NCBI GenBank assembly: GCA_031769625.1
Contig: JAUIMM010000566.1
Location: forward strand, 4,593,001-4,657,000
Source: Taudactylus pleione
Lineage: Eukaryota > Chordata > Amphibia > Anura > Myobatrachidae
Length of the DNA: 64,000 nt
Direction of reading: 5' to 3'
Shown: in pieces, positions 54,744-64,000 of the stretch
Layout of the letters: the number at the start of each line of letters is the position of its first letter
Numbering within the stretch: position 1 is the stretch's first letter
Program-made: the position numbers and the translations under genes
The notes under the pieces: generated by a model
The model's database searches: none
Seen by the model: the letters and a program-made list of their open reading frames with translations, nothing else
Told to the model about the DNA's origin: nothing

Positions 54744-56816
54744 CAGCAATGGTGACTTTTCCCACAATCCTTCTGTGCTTGGCTCATATTCCTTTCTGGG
54801 CCAAACTTCCCTCTCCTTTCTTGTGAAATGTTTTAATTTTTTTGTTGTATGTTTATGTCAACAGTTATGTTGGGCCAATTTGTTTGAGTTTGGAACATAT
54901 CTTTGGGCAAAAAAGATGATTTCAAAACACATACCAAGCCGGTTCTCAATCCAACACTAATTGCTTTTCTGCCCTCCCGCGATTAATCGCAACAACATCG
55001 TGGAGTCCCGGGACGGAGGAGAAGGCCATCGCCAATGTGGTCGAGTAATCCAGACCCTAAGCTGTGCGAGCATTTGGAAGGGAAAGAGGATCATCCAGTG
55101 ACGTAGGAGTCGGTCCGTACACATTTTACAATCGCATCTGCTAATGTATGTACGCCCCAAAAACGCCTCGCCACGCCTGCGTTTTTCCATCTCCACCCTC
55201 GTCAACACCCTAAAACGCCCTGTTCTGTCAATCACATTTGACATGTCACTTCCTGTACGCTATTTTAGGAACGAGTCCAAAAAAACTCGCAATCTGCAGT
55301 ACGCACATGCGCAGTGTTACACCGACGCATGCGCGGTTAGTCAACATCGGAACGCAACGAGCGTACTGCTGTTAACGAGCGGCTCTGAATGAGGGCCTTT
55401 GTTTTTTGTTTCCTGTGGAATCATTTCTTTAATTAAAACATAGGAAATATTTTATTTTTGTTCAGTTAACAAAGGTATTACCGGGTGGGGGGCACATTTC
55501 TCGTACAGGGTGCTAGTAGATCTGGAGCCGGCTTTGATTCATCCAGCCTATCAGTTCCAAGGGTGCCCTATTTAAACCAGGAGTTGCTGACTATTCATTG
55601 CCAGAACATTTCTCTCTGAGGATCAGTACCAACTCCTGCTTCGGCGTCTGCTCCAGCATTCTGCTTCAGTGCTAATCAGAAAACCTACTGTAGGATTGCT
55701 TCACAGCATTCTGCTCCAGTGCTATCCAGAAAACCTGCTCCAGGATTGCTTCACAGCATATTTCATTGCAGTCTGCCTCAGTTGTGCTCCTGACACTCAG
55801 TTCCCATGTATTACAGTCTGCCTCTGTATATCCTACATTCTACTACAGCTGAGGGCATCTGCATCTTCATCAGTCTACTACTGCTATTTGTAGCCTGCAT
55901 GAGGAGCAGCATTATTAAGCCACCCAGCTTAATTCACACTCCAGCCCATAAAGCTATTCCAAGAAGCCCTGACCCGAATCAACAAATCCCTAGTGCTGTG
56001 ACAGGTTGTTCTGGCCAAATGGATTCAGCAGAAACCTACCCCAAAAATGGACCCAGTCTAATAACTGGCTAGCAGACTGGAAAATCAGGCACATTTTTGC
56101 AATTCCTGCAGGACCTATCAACCTGCATAGATTCAATTCAAGTATCTCTGAGCAACCAAGCAGAAAATATGATTTATCTATTTGAAGTTATTACATCAGC
56201 AAGAGCTGCCATGTTGCTTGTTTTCCCATGTTTTCCCAAAGACAAAATGGTGCCAGTCAATGTCCATATTATCATGAAATATGCTTAGTTGTATTATGTT
56301 TTCGGCTAGTCATTTATTGACTAGTGAGTACTTGTTTCACTCAACAAGGGCATCCCTCCAAATGTAACATATCTGTAAAATATTCCTTATTGTATATACA
56401 GAATTTGATTACTTTTTAAAATTCTAAGTATGATTTGTTGTTTACTGGGATCTGTTTGTTTATTCCCCTTACTTCTCATTAGTAATGCTGTGTGGGTGAT
56501 AGGCTTCGGTTACCCTGAATTCCAGTCTAGCACAGTGCTGCTGGTATATCTGACTCACTGTGTTTGTTTGTCTACATCTGAATCTCATATCTGAAAAATG
56601 AAAGAGGCAGAAGAAGAGTGGCAGGACTCCAGAGAGACGCTGTTGATCAGGCCAAACAGCTCAGGTGACTGCACTGTTCTCAGATGAATCCAGCGACTGA
56701 AAGATTGCCGACAGTCTATAAACAATTCTGGCACATAGCCTATGCCTCAAGGAATATTATCATGTGTGTCTGTTCATCTGTTGTTCATCTTCTGATCTAC
56801 AGTATGCACTCTATTG

Positions 56817-56842
56817 CAGAGCCGGCCCTAGCCAATTTATAT

Positions 56843-56880
<38 letters not shown>

Positions 56881-57199
56881 CTATATATATATGTATATAT
56901 AATATATATATATATATACATACATACATATATCCACAAAGGCCCATGGGAGGAGTGGCCAAGGCTGGGCATGCACAGCCTCGGCCATCTTACTTGTAGC
57001 AAGAATGAGATTCTGCCCGCTGCGCTGCCCAATCGGAGCTGAGCTTCAATTGCAGTAGCAGTGGGTGGGGAGATGGTAGTTACTGCGCCCGGTTGGCGGC
57101 GTGACACTATGGCACAGATGCAGAGCCATGGGATGCCCCTAAGGCATCCCAGATGTTGTAGGCATTTGCTTAGAATGCCTATGCCTAGGGTCGGCTCTG
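56817..57199. mobile_element. hAT-type MITE, exact 8-bp TSD CTCTATTG
   Basis: CTCTATTG flanks both ends (56809-56816, 57200-57207). The TIRs CAGAGCCGGCCCTAG and CTAGGGTCGGCTCTG are inverted. It contains a (TATC)n run (56847-56880) and a TA/CATA run (56881-56935). Confidence 0.9.
56847..56935. repeat. (ATCT)n then (TA)n/(CATA)n microsatellite
   Basis: Nine to ten TATC units are followed by TATATATA and CATACATA tracts inside the hAT MITE. Isoleucine/tyrosine-rich ORFs crossing it are not genes. Confidence 0.9.
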
Positions 57200-57464
57200 C
57201 TCTATTGGCTGCAATTTCCCATCAATCTAGCCATGTGTGTCCAGGTTACACTCCATCATCCAGTCACTGGTCCTCACAGCAGTCAGGCCCCATTTAGAGG
57301 AACGCTGTTGGTAATGTGCCTGTATATTTGTGTTCTATTTAAGATTGTATTTTATCCAGCATTGTATTATATTATAGTGTGTTTGCATAGTTTGCTTAGC
57401 CAGGGATGGTGCACAAGCATAGCCTGTAGTTTGTGTGCCACACTATGAGGGTCAGTTGTAGTGT

Positions 57465-57996
57465 TCTTTGATTCAGCAAGGATCACTATTCTGCTTATCC
57501 GCACGCAATGCAGTTGCTAATATCAGCGGTGACATGTAAATGTTTGCATTCGCATTGCGATCGCAGCCTAATATAAGGACGCCCACTTCCCCTTACTCAC
57601 ATCCGTATACTTTGGCAACATAGCAAAATAATAGGTAACATCGGACCCATACCCACAATTAAGGCAGGTCAGACCTCACTCAGGAATTGCTTACTTCAGC
57701 ACACGCTATGAGACCTCAGGCTGCGTCTGGTATCGCAGTGGCTTATTTATGCACGTCCCTGAACGCCATTGAAACGCACTGGCACGCCTGCGTTTGCCCG
57801 ACCACCCCCGTCACCACCCACAAATGGCACTTCCTGTCAATCACTCTGCGATGGGTCTGTGTGGTCACTGTGATTGCAGTCCTGACAGCAGTGTCTGGTT
57901 CGCGCATGTACACTGCGATGCGTACGCATACGCAGTGAGAAATAATCAGCCAATTGCATGCGTATAAGCAAATGCGTTCCTTGCTGAATCAGGCCC
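57465..57996. mobile_element. Harbinger-like MITE (GATTCAGCAAGGATC..TTGCTGAATCAGGCCC)
   Basis: The right end GCGTTCCTTGCTGAATCAGGCCC is intact; the left end CTTTGATTCAGCAAGGATC has decayed. The interior CGACCACCCCCGTCACCACC and CTTCCTGTCAATCACTCTGC define the family. Confidence 0.7.
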
Positions 57997-59569
57997 TTAG
58001 TTAGGCTAGTGTTAGTGGGATACACTATCCTGTTCTTTAGTTTAGTGCAGTCGTGTTAGTGGGCTGTGTATGTATTGTGTGCAGGCATTGAGACTATTGC
58101 TGCATCCATCAGGATGTCTACAGTGACCTTGATTGTATTGTGTTTGACCCTTCATAGGCCTGGTTTGTCCGACACATGTGGGTGCTAGAACGGACCACCC
58201 GTGTACCTCTGTTTGTGTTCCCCTTAGGCCAAGTATGAATGAGGCATGTCTGACAACTGTCACCTGGGTGAGTCCATGATTGACAATCGAATTTCTGAAG
58301 CGTTTTGCACCAGTGATGATACCCATCCGATGCAGCAATTGAATTGGCGGTCCCCTCCATGTTGTCCATGTCTTAACATCTTCTGTTTGCCCTGTCCTAA
58401 TATCTTTCGTTTTATGGAAAGTCACCCAACCTGCATCCGAGGACTATCTGCAACACCTCAGCAGCCGGAAGGTGAGAGCTGCTGGAGTGAGGTAAGTACG
58501 CGACTACGCAACTGCATCACCCCCTAAACACCTCTTCACAGTTCAAGGTGGTCATATGTTTCTTATGTGCTCATTATATTTGTGTTGAGCGGAAGACTGA
58601 ATTTAACAGAATTGTCATTAACCATTAGTGACCCTAATACCCCAAATCACCTGTAATGACACATATATTATATGTAATAAATATATATTGCACTTAGCAA
58701 ATTATTATAATAATTGTAACCATATTAAACAAGGTACACATTGGCCTGCACAAGGTCTCAAAAAGGGGTATGAGCTCCACCTCCCCATCGAAGCATTCAC
58801 CATTGAAAAAAAAAAATAGTAATAAACCTGAAACATCAATTGTATACAGCCTAAAAAATGATTATACACTGAAAAACAACCTTTACTGCTGCAGTCTCTC
58901 AGTGCTCAGTCACTTAGTGGTGTGCTACTCATCTGCACTCCACTCCTCACACCGACAAATAGCCAGGCCACTTGTAATGTTGAATCTGTCACTAGACTGA
59001 CCTGACCAATCAGAATGGGTTCCGGACTATAGATAGACAGTTAAAAGGTCAACAGTGTCTTATCTAGACCCCAGATGTTAGACAGGCACTAGGTCAAAAG
59101 GGACAAAAGGTCGACAGGGACAAATGGTCGACACACTAAAGGTCACTGTTACATGTACACAATTGATGAAGCGGAGCTTGAGCAGAGTGTGGTTCCATAC
59201 AGCTCACCAGCCAGTGAGTGTATGCTGCTTGCGGGTAATCGTACAGTATTGATGGAACTACTTTATAGCAAGTAATAACCAAGTTCTCTATAGGAGGTAA
59301 GTAGGAGACTTCTGTCTCCCACCATGTCACTCTGCACCTTACAGAGTAAAGACAAGATGGCCCCTGCACATACTCAATAGTGACCTCAGTGGCCGTCTTG
59401 GAACAGAACATAAAGCCTTCCTGGTGGGGAAGGAAGACTGGAGTCTGCGCAGTAGAGCACTCCTCTTTCAACAACATTTGCCATGTGGGTATTAAAAACC
59501 ATGATCAGTGCACTGAGCAAAAACAAATAAAAATAATAACAATAGACAGCCCCTTAATCCTTATCATTG

Positions 59570-59610
<41 letters not shown>

Positions 59611-59892
59611 TAGATTCATTGCCCTCTATTCCAAGAGAACACCCCATGGTAAAATGCGCTGGAGCCCATCCTGACACCCTTGGGCTGTAGGTCCGGGATA
59701 ATGAACAAGATTAGGGCCACTGATGGGGTAACTTTGCCTTTGCAATGAAATGGACATGCGTCCCTAAATTAATTGAATTATGATTATTATTTAGTAAATA
59801 ATTTACGTAAAATAAATGGTTCTGAATTAGATATTAGGAAAGGTATGTCATGGGAGTGAACAAATAGTGGTGAAGAGTAGAAATGTTACAAT
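57997..59892. other. Intergenic DNA: a GTCGAC motif patch and a (TA)n run
   Basis: AAGGTCGACAGGGACAAATGGTCGACAC-type motifs occur at 59040-59145 (style of 17195-17625). (TA)n lies at 59573-59605. A stretch at 59136-59477 is open for 113 codons on the minus strand but shows no recognisable domain. Confidence 0.4.
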
Positions 59893-60755
59893 GGGCTCTA
59901 TTTATCAACATTCATTAGAATTAGAACAAACACTAGAATTCGTAAAATTCTACTCCAACCCCTAAGTATCACTTATTTTTAGTAAGCAGATCGCATTTCC
60001 CATAACTGTAATGGGAAATGTGATCTGACCATAGTTACTAAAAATAAATGTGAAAAAAATACTGGGGAAAGCCCTGTGATAATAACGCCACCTGGAGGTG
60101 GTGTTATGCAGGGTCTCCCCCGGTTACTGGCCTCCTGCCCTGCTCTAACGGGGAGAGCAGAGCCGGGAGTCGGTCCCTGTAATCAGCTATGTGGTCTAAA
60201 CAGACCACAAGCTGATTACTGTAAAAAAAAGAAAAAAAAAATAGTAAAAAAAAAAATTACTTACCTGACTCCAGGGACCGGTGATCGGGCCTCCGGTGAT
60301 GACTCCCCTGCGGTCAGCTGGTCTCCCACAGTGCACTGCTGCCCGGTCATCAGGTGATCGGGCCCCAGTGCAGTATGGGAGATCACCTGACCGTAGGAAT
60401 GGAGAACATCACCGGAGGCCTGGAGCATGCAGGTAAGTGTAAGTAAGGGATGGGGGGGGTCTGCGATCGCGGGGGCGGGGCTTAGCGCCAGGGGGTGGGG
60501 CTTAGCACCAGAGGGGGGGTAGCTGCGGCGAACGGCCGGCGCATTCGCGGGCACTTAATCACGGTATTTTTTGCGAAAATACCGTGATAAGGCTCCGAAG
60601 GGGATTAGCAGGGACAAAGCTTTATCGCAAGCTCTGTCCCTGCAAGGGATTTGTAGTAAATCCCTGTGATATTGCCTGAATTTGCAATGCGAATTCACTC
60701 GGTAATATCACACTACAGTCTGCATTACCAATGCGGATTATAGTAAATAGAGCCC
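59893..60755 (-). mobile_element. Hairpin-rich MITE, second copy of the 2236-3000 family
   Basis: The ends are GGGCTCTATTTATCAAC and ATAGTAAATAGAGCCC, with flanks AAT and AAA. It has the same hairpin set as 2236-3000 in opposite orientation: CACGGTATTTT..AAAATACCGTG at 60560-60588, GGGACAAAGCTT..AAGCTCTGTCCC at 60612-60641, and GATCGCATTTCCCAT..ATGGGAAATGTGATC at 59988-60026. Confidence 0.75.
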
Positions 60756-61469
60756 AAAGTGAGATGAGAATTATCTATACTAATATAATAAGAACGTTTT
60801 GAAATTAGTACTAATATTCCAGTGCCACTTTGCTGCAGAGTCAGTGCATCATGCAGGTTACCTGCCATGGAGTGATATAATAATTCCGATCATGTCATGC
60901 TTATTGTAATTGTAATTGATAATGACACACTTTTTTTTTTGCTATTTAAATACTTTTCTTCTATAAGAGTCAACATCTAAAATCAAGGTAGTAAGAAAAC
61001 ATGGCAAGCATTAAATATATCATGTATTAAAAGAGCATTTTACTGAACAATTGTTCAATACTGACAATTAGGGACATTTCCAAGAAGAAAACTTTAGCAT
61101 CGGAGACTGTCCCTATCAATAAGAGACAACTGTTGTATCCAAAGTAATGTAATCTTCAATGATCTACGCCAGATACATAAATGAAATATTTTTTGGTCTC
61201 AGATAAAACATACATTTCAGAGAGTACAAAATGTTCTTAGACCTAAAACAAGCATGCAGCTTTGAAGTTGGCGTTTTATGTCTGGGTTAGAGATCTCAGC
61301 TAGAGCAAGAGAGAATACTTTAATAAAATATGATGTTTTTATAGTTACTCTCAGTCAACACGTACAGCAACTTTTTTTCAACAATTTTTTTTTAATAATC
61401 TATAGCTTTTATTAGTTGTGATTTCTATGATAAGAACTATAATAGGTTTCCTCTGTGATGCCATGTAGA
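60756..61469. other. AT-rich intergenic DNA, nothing recognised
   Basis: No gene, RNA or paired repeat could be supported. Confidence 0.35.
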
Positions 61470-62070
61470 TATGGGCATAGGTATAGTGGGTGCAAGGGGT
61501 GCCATTGCGCCCTGTACCACTACTAATACGGAGTGATCTAAACAGGCATTACATTCAATTGACTGAAGGAACCATTCAAAGACTGAGATATCTGTTTTAC
61601 ACGTGGAGGATATTGTTATAGCTACAGCTGTCACAAGACTAATATAGCCTATATCCCTTTCATATATTGGATTTAAGAGACTTTAGATCCACCTCCTTTA
61701 GCGACCTGGATGAGTGGAGCCATAATAATTGACTCACTAAACAGCTGTGCAAAATTTTCTTTTATTATGGTTATTGATTCTCTGTGGACAGTTTGTGATT
61801 TTTTTAAAATATCGTGTTGACTGGTCAATGGATTATTTATAGTAATAAATGTATTTATAGATATTGTCGAATTAGTGTGGGATTTTTGCCCATACCAACC
61901 TTCTCCTATGTTATCAGCGCAGAGGTTAGAGTGGATAAAATGAACTAGGACAATATTATGGGGCATAAAATGAACAATCACTGTGGAGAGAGGTATCTCT
62001 CTAGAAGCATTTGGGAGGGTCCTCTTCAAAATATTGCTATGGGGCCCCCAAAGTTCTGGCTACTCCACTG
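61470..62070. mobile_element. hAT-type non-autonomous element, exact 8-bp TSD CATGTAGA
   Basis: CATGTAGA flanks both ends (61462-61469, 62071-62078). The right end GGCTACTCCACTG reverses to CAGTGGAGTAGCC; the left end TATGGGCATAGGTATAG is a diverged match. The interior is AT-rich with no transposase. Confidence 0.8.
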
Positions 62071-62682
62071 CATGTAGAGCCACTGGTTTTATTACATCCC
62101 CATGAAATAAGTTTCTAATTGCTGAGCTCTGAGGTGGACACTGTCCCTTCCCTGCTTACCGATTCTGTATTATTTCCGTATATATATAAAAAATGAAAGT
62201 TTTTCAAACTTTTTTTTAGGTGTTTGGTTGTATTGTAAAGGTCTTTGTGAAGAGCTATGGCTACATAGTGCACATGGGCCATCCCATGCCATTAGTTTCA
62301 TTTGTGGTGGGACATTCACAATTTTTGAACCACCAAAAATGTGAGGCCTACCATGATGAGGCATGGTTTAGGCAAATTGTGGTCATGTGGGCGTAACTTG
62401 GGAAGGCTGAGGTGGGGCTTATTTTGACCCAAATTTACATTATCAAACATATCCTCCTAACTCTTCAAATTGTGCACCACACTGCTCTGATCCACATGTC
62501 CTCTCTGTGTTTCCCCCATTGCCCTAGAATGTAAGCTTTTGCGATCAAGACCCTCTCTTTAATCTTGTTATGTAATTATTCATTTTGTGTGTTGTAAGTA
62601 TGGATCTATCAATTTGTTTTATTATCTGTATCTCTAGATTTTTCATTTTACACCCATGTATTCCAGTATGTTGTTTGCCTAT
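62071..62682. other. Intergenic DNA with a short frog-type repeat scrap
   Basis: TAGAATGTAAGCTTTTGCGATCAAGACCCTC..TTGTTATGTAATTATT at about 62525-62580 recalls the repeat at 32985-33115. Nothing else was recognised. Confidence 0.4.
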
Positions 62683-63219
62683 GCGCCTGATTCAGCGTCG
62701 ATATCAACTGCGATTACGCACGCAATCGGCCGATTGTTTTTACGTTCTGCACGTGCATATGCATCGCAGTGCGCCTGCGCGAATACTCCACTGCGATCGC
62801 AGTGGCTACACAGACCCTTTGCAGGGTGATTGACAGGATACTGTTTGGGGGTGGTGACAGGGGGTGGTCGGCGAAACACAGGCGTGCCAGTGCATTTGAA
62901 CGACGTTTCAGGGGCGTGCATAAATTAGGAACTGCGATGCCATGAGCAGCTTGAGCACTTACTGCATGCGACGAGGTTAAGAAATCCTAAGTAAGGTCAG
63001 AGCTTGTGCAAGTGTGCGTGAGGCTCCGATTGTTCTTAATGTTACCGATGGTTTTGCAGTCTTGCTAAGTATTATGGATGTGTGTAAGGTACCATAAGGG
63101 TGTCCTTGTGTTGTGCTGTGACAGCATAGCGATCGCAGAGGATTAGCATGTCTTCGCAGTGAAACTGCATGCGCAATCGCTATTGGATTACCAGTTGCGA
63201 TCCGTACTGAATCAGGCCC
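62683..63219. mobile_element. Harbinger-like MITE (GCGCCTGATTCAG..CTGAATCAGGCCC)
   Basis: The ends are inverted. The interior GATTGACAGGATACTGTTTG and GGGGGTGGTGACAGGG match 6204-6732 closely, in the same orientation. Confidence 0.75.
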
Positions 63220-63905
63220 AAAGTGCGCTATTTTACTATTATCTAGAAATTCGGGGTGAAATAATGTTCATTTAAAATGGGGAGGATGGGGTGTCAGATC
63301 ACACGTTTGTTATATAGTCAGAGTACTGTGAGCATTCGAGGCCTCTGAGTGATTCGCTATTTTACCTGGTATAAAAGTCTCAGTATAATTCCTATATGTG
63401 TAAAATGGATTAAAGCATATACAATGTTTAGGGTGAGCGTCGCAGTTCGAGGCTTTAATCAAGCAGCTGTGCACTTCTGTGTAGATGTGAGTTGCTAGAG
63501 GTGCAGCCGCTTATTCTTAGTTCATAATACTTGTCTCGTTATTAGGCTTGTGCTGCTGAAATATGGGCCCTTGGTTTGATCAACAAGATTACGAAAAGTA
63601 ATAGTAATCAATTCATAAATAATCTTTCCCATCTTGTAAAATAATTTAGAGACTTTTATTAGACCCTTTGTGGGTGATTCTGAGTTGGCCGCAAGTCGCA
63701 ATGCGGGCGGATCTCACATACTTCAGGATACTGTGCATGCGCCAAACCAGACTTAAGCACCTGGACGAAGTTCGCTAGTGCGTACGGATTGATCCATTCT
63801 TCCATAGACACAGTATACATGATTGGATATTTCTGGGTAGCGCCATGTGAATTCACAGATCTGTTCCATCCAGTAAGAGTGTCATGGGAGTGTTGTGGGT
63901 GTATA
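63220..63905. other. Intergenic DNA, nothing recognised
   Basis: The stretch 63660-63800 (GAGTTGGCCGCAAGTCGC..GCATGCGCC) looks like a MITE end, but no partner lies within the window. Confidence 0.35.
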
Positions 63906-63906
63906 G

Positions 63907-64000
63907 GCAGTGGCATCGCTATGGTGGTGCGGGCTGCACTGGTTGTCACCCTCGGAGGGGGTGACACCAAAATGTCTCTTCCTCCTCAGTGTCAGTAGTC
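63907..64000 (+). mobile_element. Left end of a hAT-type element, cut by the window
   Basis: AGTGGCATCGCTATGG, then GGTGCGGGCTGCACTGG and GGGGGTGACACCAAAATG match the left part of 13696-14073. The right end is outside the window. Confidence 0.6.

Larger units (their letters stand above)
48762..55397. mobile_element. PIF/Harbinger transposon, 6.6 kb, near-complete gene set
   Basis: The ends are GGGCCTGATTCAGACCCACTCG and, reversed from the right, GGCCCTCATTCAGAGCCGCTCG. Flanks ATT (48759-48761) and TTT (55398-55400) fit a 3-bp TSD with one change. It encodes a HARBI1-type transposase (minus, 52493-51500) and two Myb/SANT-like proteins (plus, 49436-50685 and 53457-54743). The subterminal right region (GCGCAGTG..CAACATCGG..GAGCGTAC) is shared with the small hairpin-chain MITEs. 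It lies in element D. Confidence 0.85.
38938..55536 (+). mobile_element. hAT-type insertion 'D', 16.6 kb with its own nested insertions, TSD ATTCATCC
   Basis: ATTCATCC flanks both ends (38930-38937, 55537-55544). The ends CAAGGCCAGCTCTAGG and, reversed from the right, CAAAGCCGGCTCCAGA are matching TIRs. Its own sequence is only about 1.6 kb (38938-39732, 48093-48758, 55398-55536); the rest is element C (39733-48084) and the Harbinger transposon (48762-55397). No transposase of its own remains. Confidence 0.8.
38756..56290 (+). mobile_element. gypsy-type LTR with leader and gag start; LTR split by a 16.6 kb hAT
   Basis: TGTCACC at 38756 and GTGACA at 55999-56004 fit LTR ends once the hAT insertion at 38938-55536 and one TSD copy are removed, giving an LTR of about 640 bp. 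A TATTTAAA box lies at about 55569, and a 50-bp direct repeat (CATTCTGCT.CAGTGCTA..) at 55657-55756. Immediately after the LTR, GGTTGTTCTGGCCAAATGG leads to an ATG at 56020 with a 16-codon frame that stops at TAG 56071; gag-like text (LQDLSTCIDSIQVSLSNQAEN) continues in another frame to about 56170. The leader wording resembles sushi-type Ty3/gypsy elements. No pol was seen and the body is truncated. Confidence 0.5.

Noticed and set aside
59136..59477. 113-codon minus-strand ORF
   Set aside because: It has no known motif, no splice or promoter context and lies in transposon-rich DNA; too weak to call.

Overview
This window looks like vertebrate, most likely anuran amphibian, nuclear DNA. It is intron-bearing and AT-rich, dominated by DNA transposons (hAT, PIF/Harbinger, one piggyBac-like) with fewer retroelements. 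It also carries the short interspersed repeat ending in 'AATTGTAAAGCGC..ATATGCTAATAAAT' that I associate with frog genomes. The species cannot be fixed from the sequence alone.

Only one cellular gene is supported: the first coding exon of a RAB11FIP1-like gene (Rab11 family-interacting protein 1/RCP, N-terminal C2 domain), minus strand, 1429 down to 1080. A GC-rich promoter lies just above it (1430-1680). The gene runs out of the window to the left, so 1430-64000 is its upstream intergenic DNA, and almost all of that is transposon sequence.

Layout. (1) 1-780: intronic copy of a terminal-inverted-repeat (TIR) element. (2) 1995-3482: nested MITEs. (3) 3992-5697: a 34-bp satellite of 50 copies without an indel. 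(4) 6.2-12.1 kb: Harbinger-type MITEs, a broken hAT transposon (BED zinc finger, minus strand) and a 1.49 kb spacer-less palindrome. (5) 13.7-24.9 kb: MITEs, including two copies of a 'hairpin chain' MITE, one of which splits an L1/Tx1-like ORF2 fragment. (6) 27.07-31.27 kb: a 4.2 kb hAT transposon with an exact 8-bp target-site duplication (TSD); its transposase has been replaced by two tandem arrays. (7) 38.76-56.0 kb: a gypsy-type LTR holding a 16.6 kb hAT insertion, which itself holds a hAT in a hAT in a hAT, plus a 6.6 kb Harbinger transposon. (8) 56.8-64 kb: further hAT and Harbinger MITEs.

The most gene-like part outside RAB11FIP1 is the Harbinger transposon at 48762-55397. It encodes a HARBI1-type DDE transposase on the minus strand with all three catalytic residues. 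It also encodes two different spliced Myb/SANT-like proteins on the plus strand, of 220 and 342 aa, both fully open with GT-AG introns. Most PIF/Harbinger elements I know of carry one Myb-like partner, so two is unusual. The transposase N-terminus is missing or damaged where a 48-bp minisatellite has multiplied a 3' splice site. The small MITEs around it share its termini (GGGCCTGATTCAG) and may depend on such an element for movement. Boundaries quoted with TSDs were read directly; family names for elements without coding sequence are inferences from TIR and TSD length.
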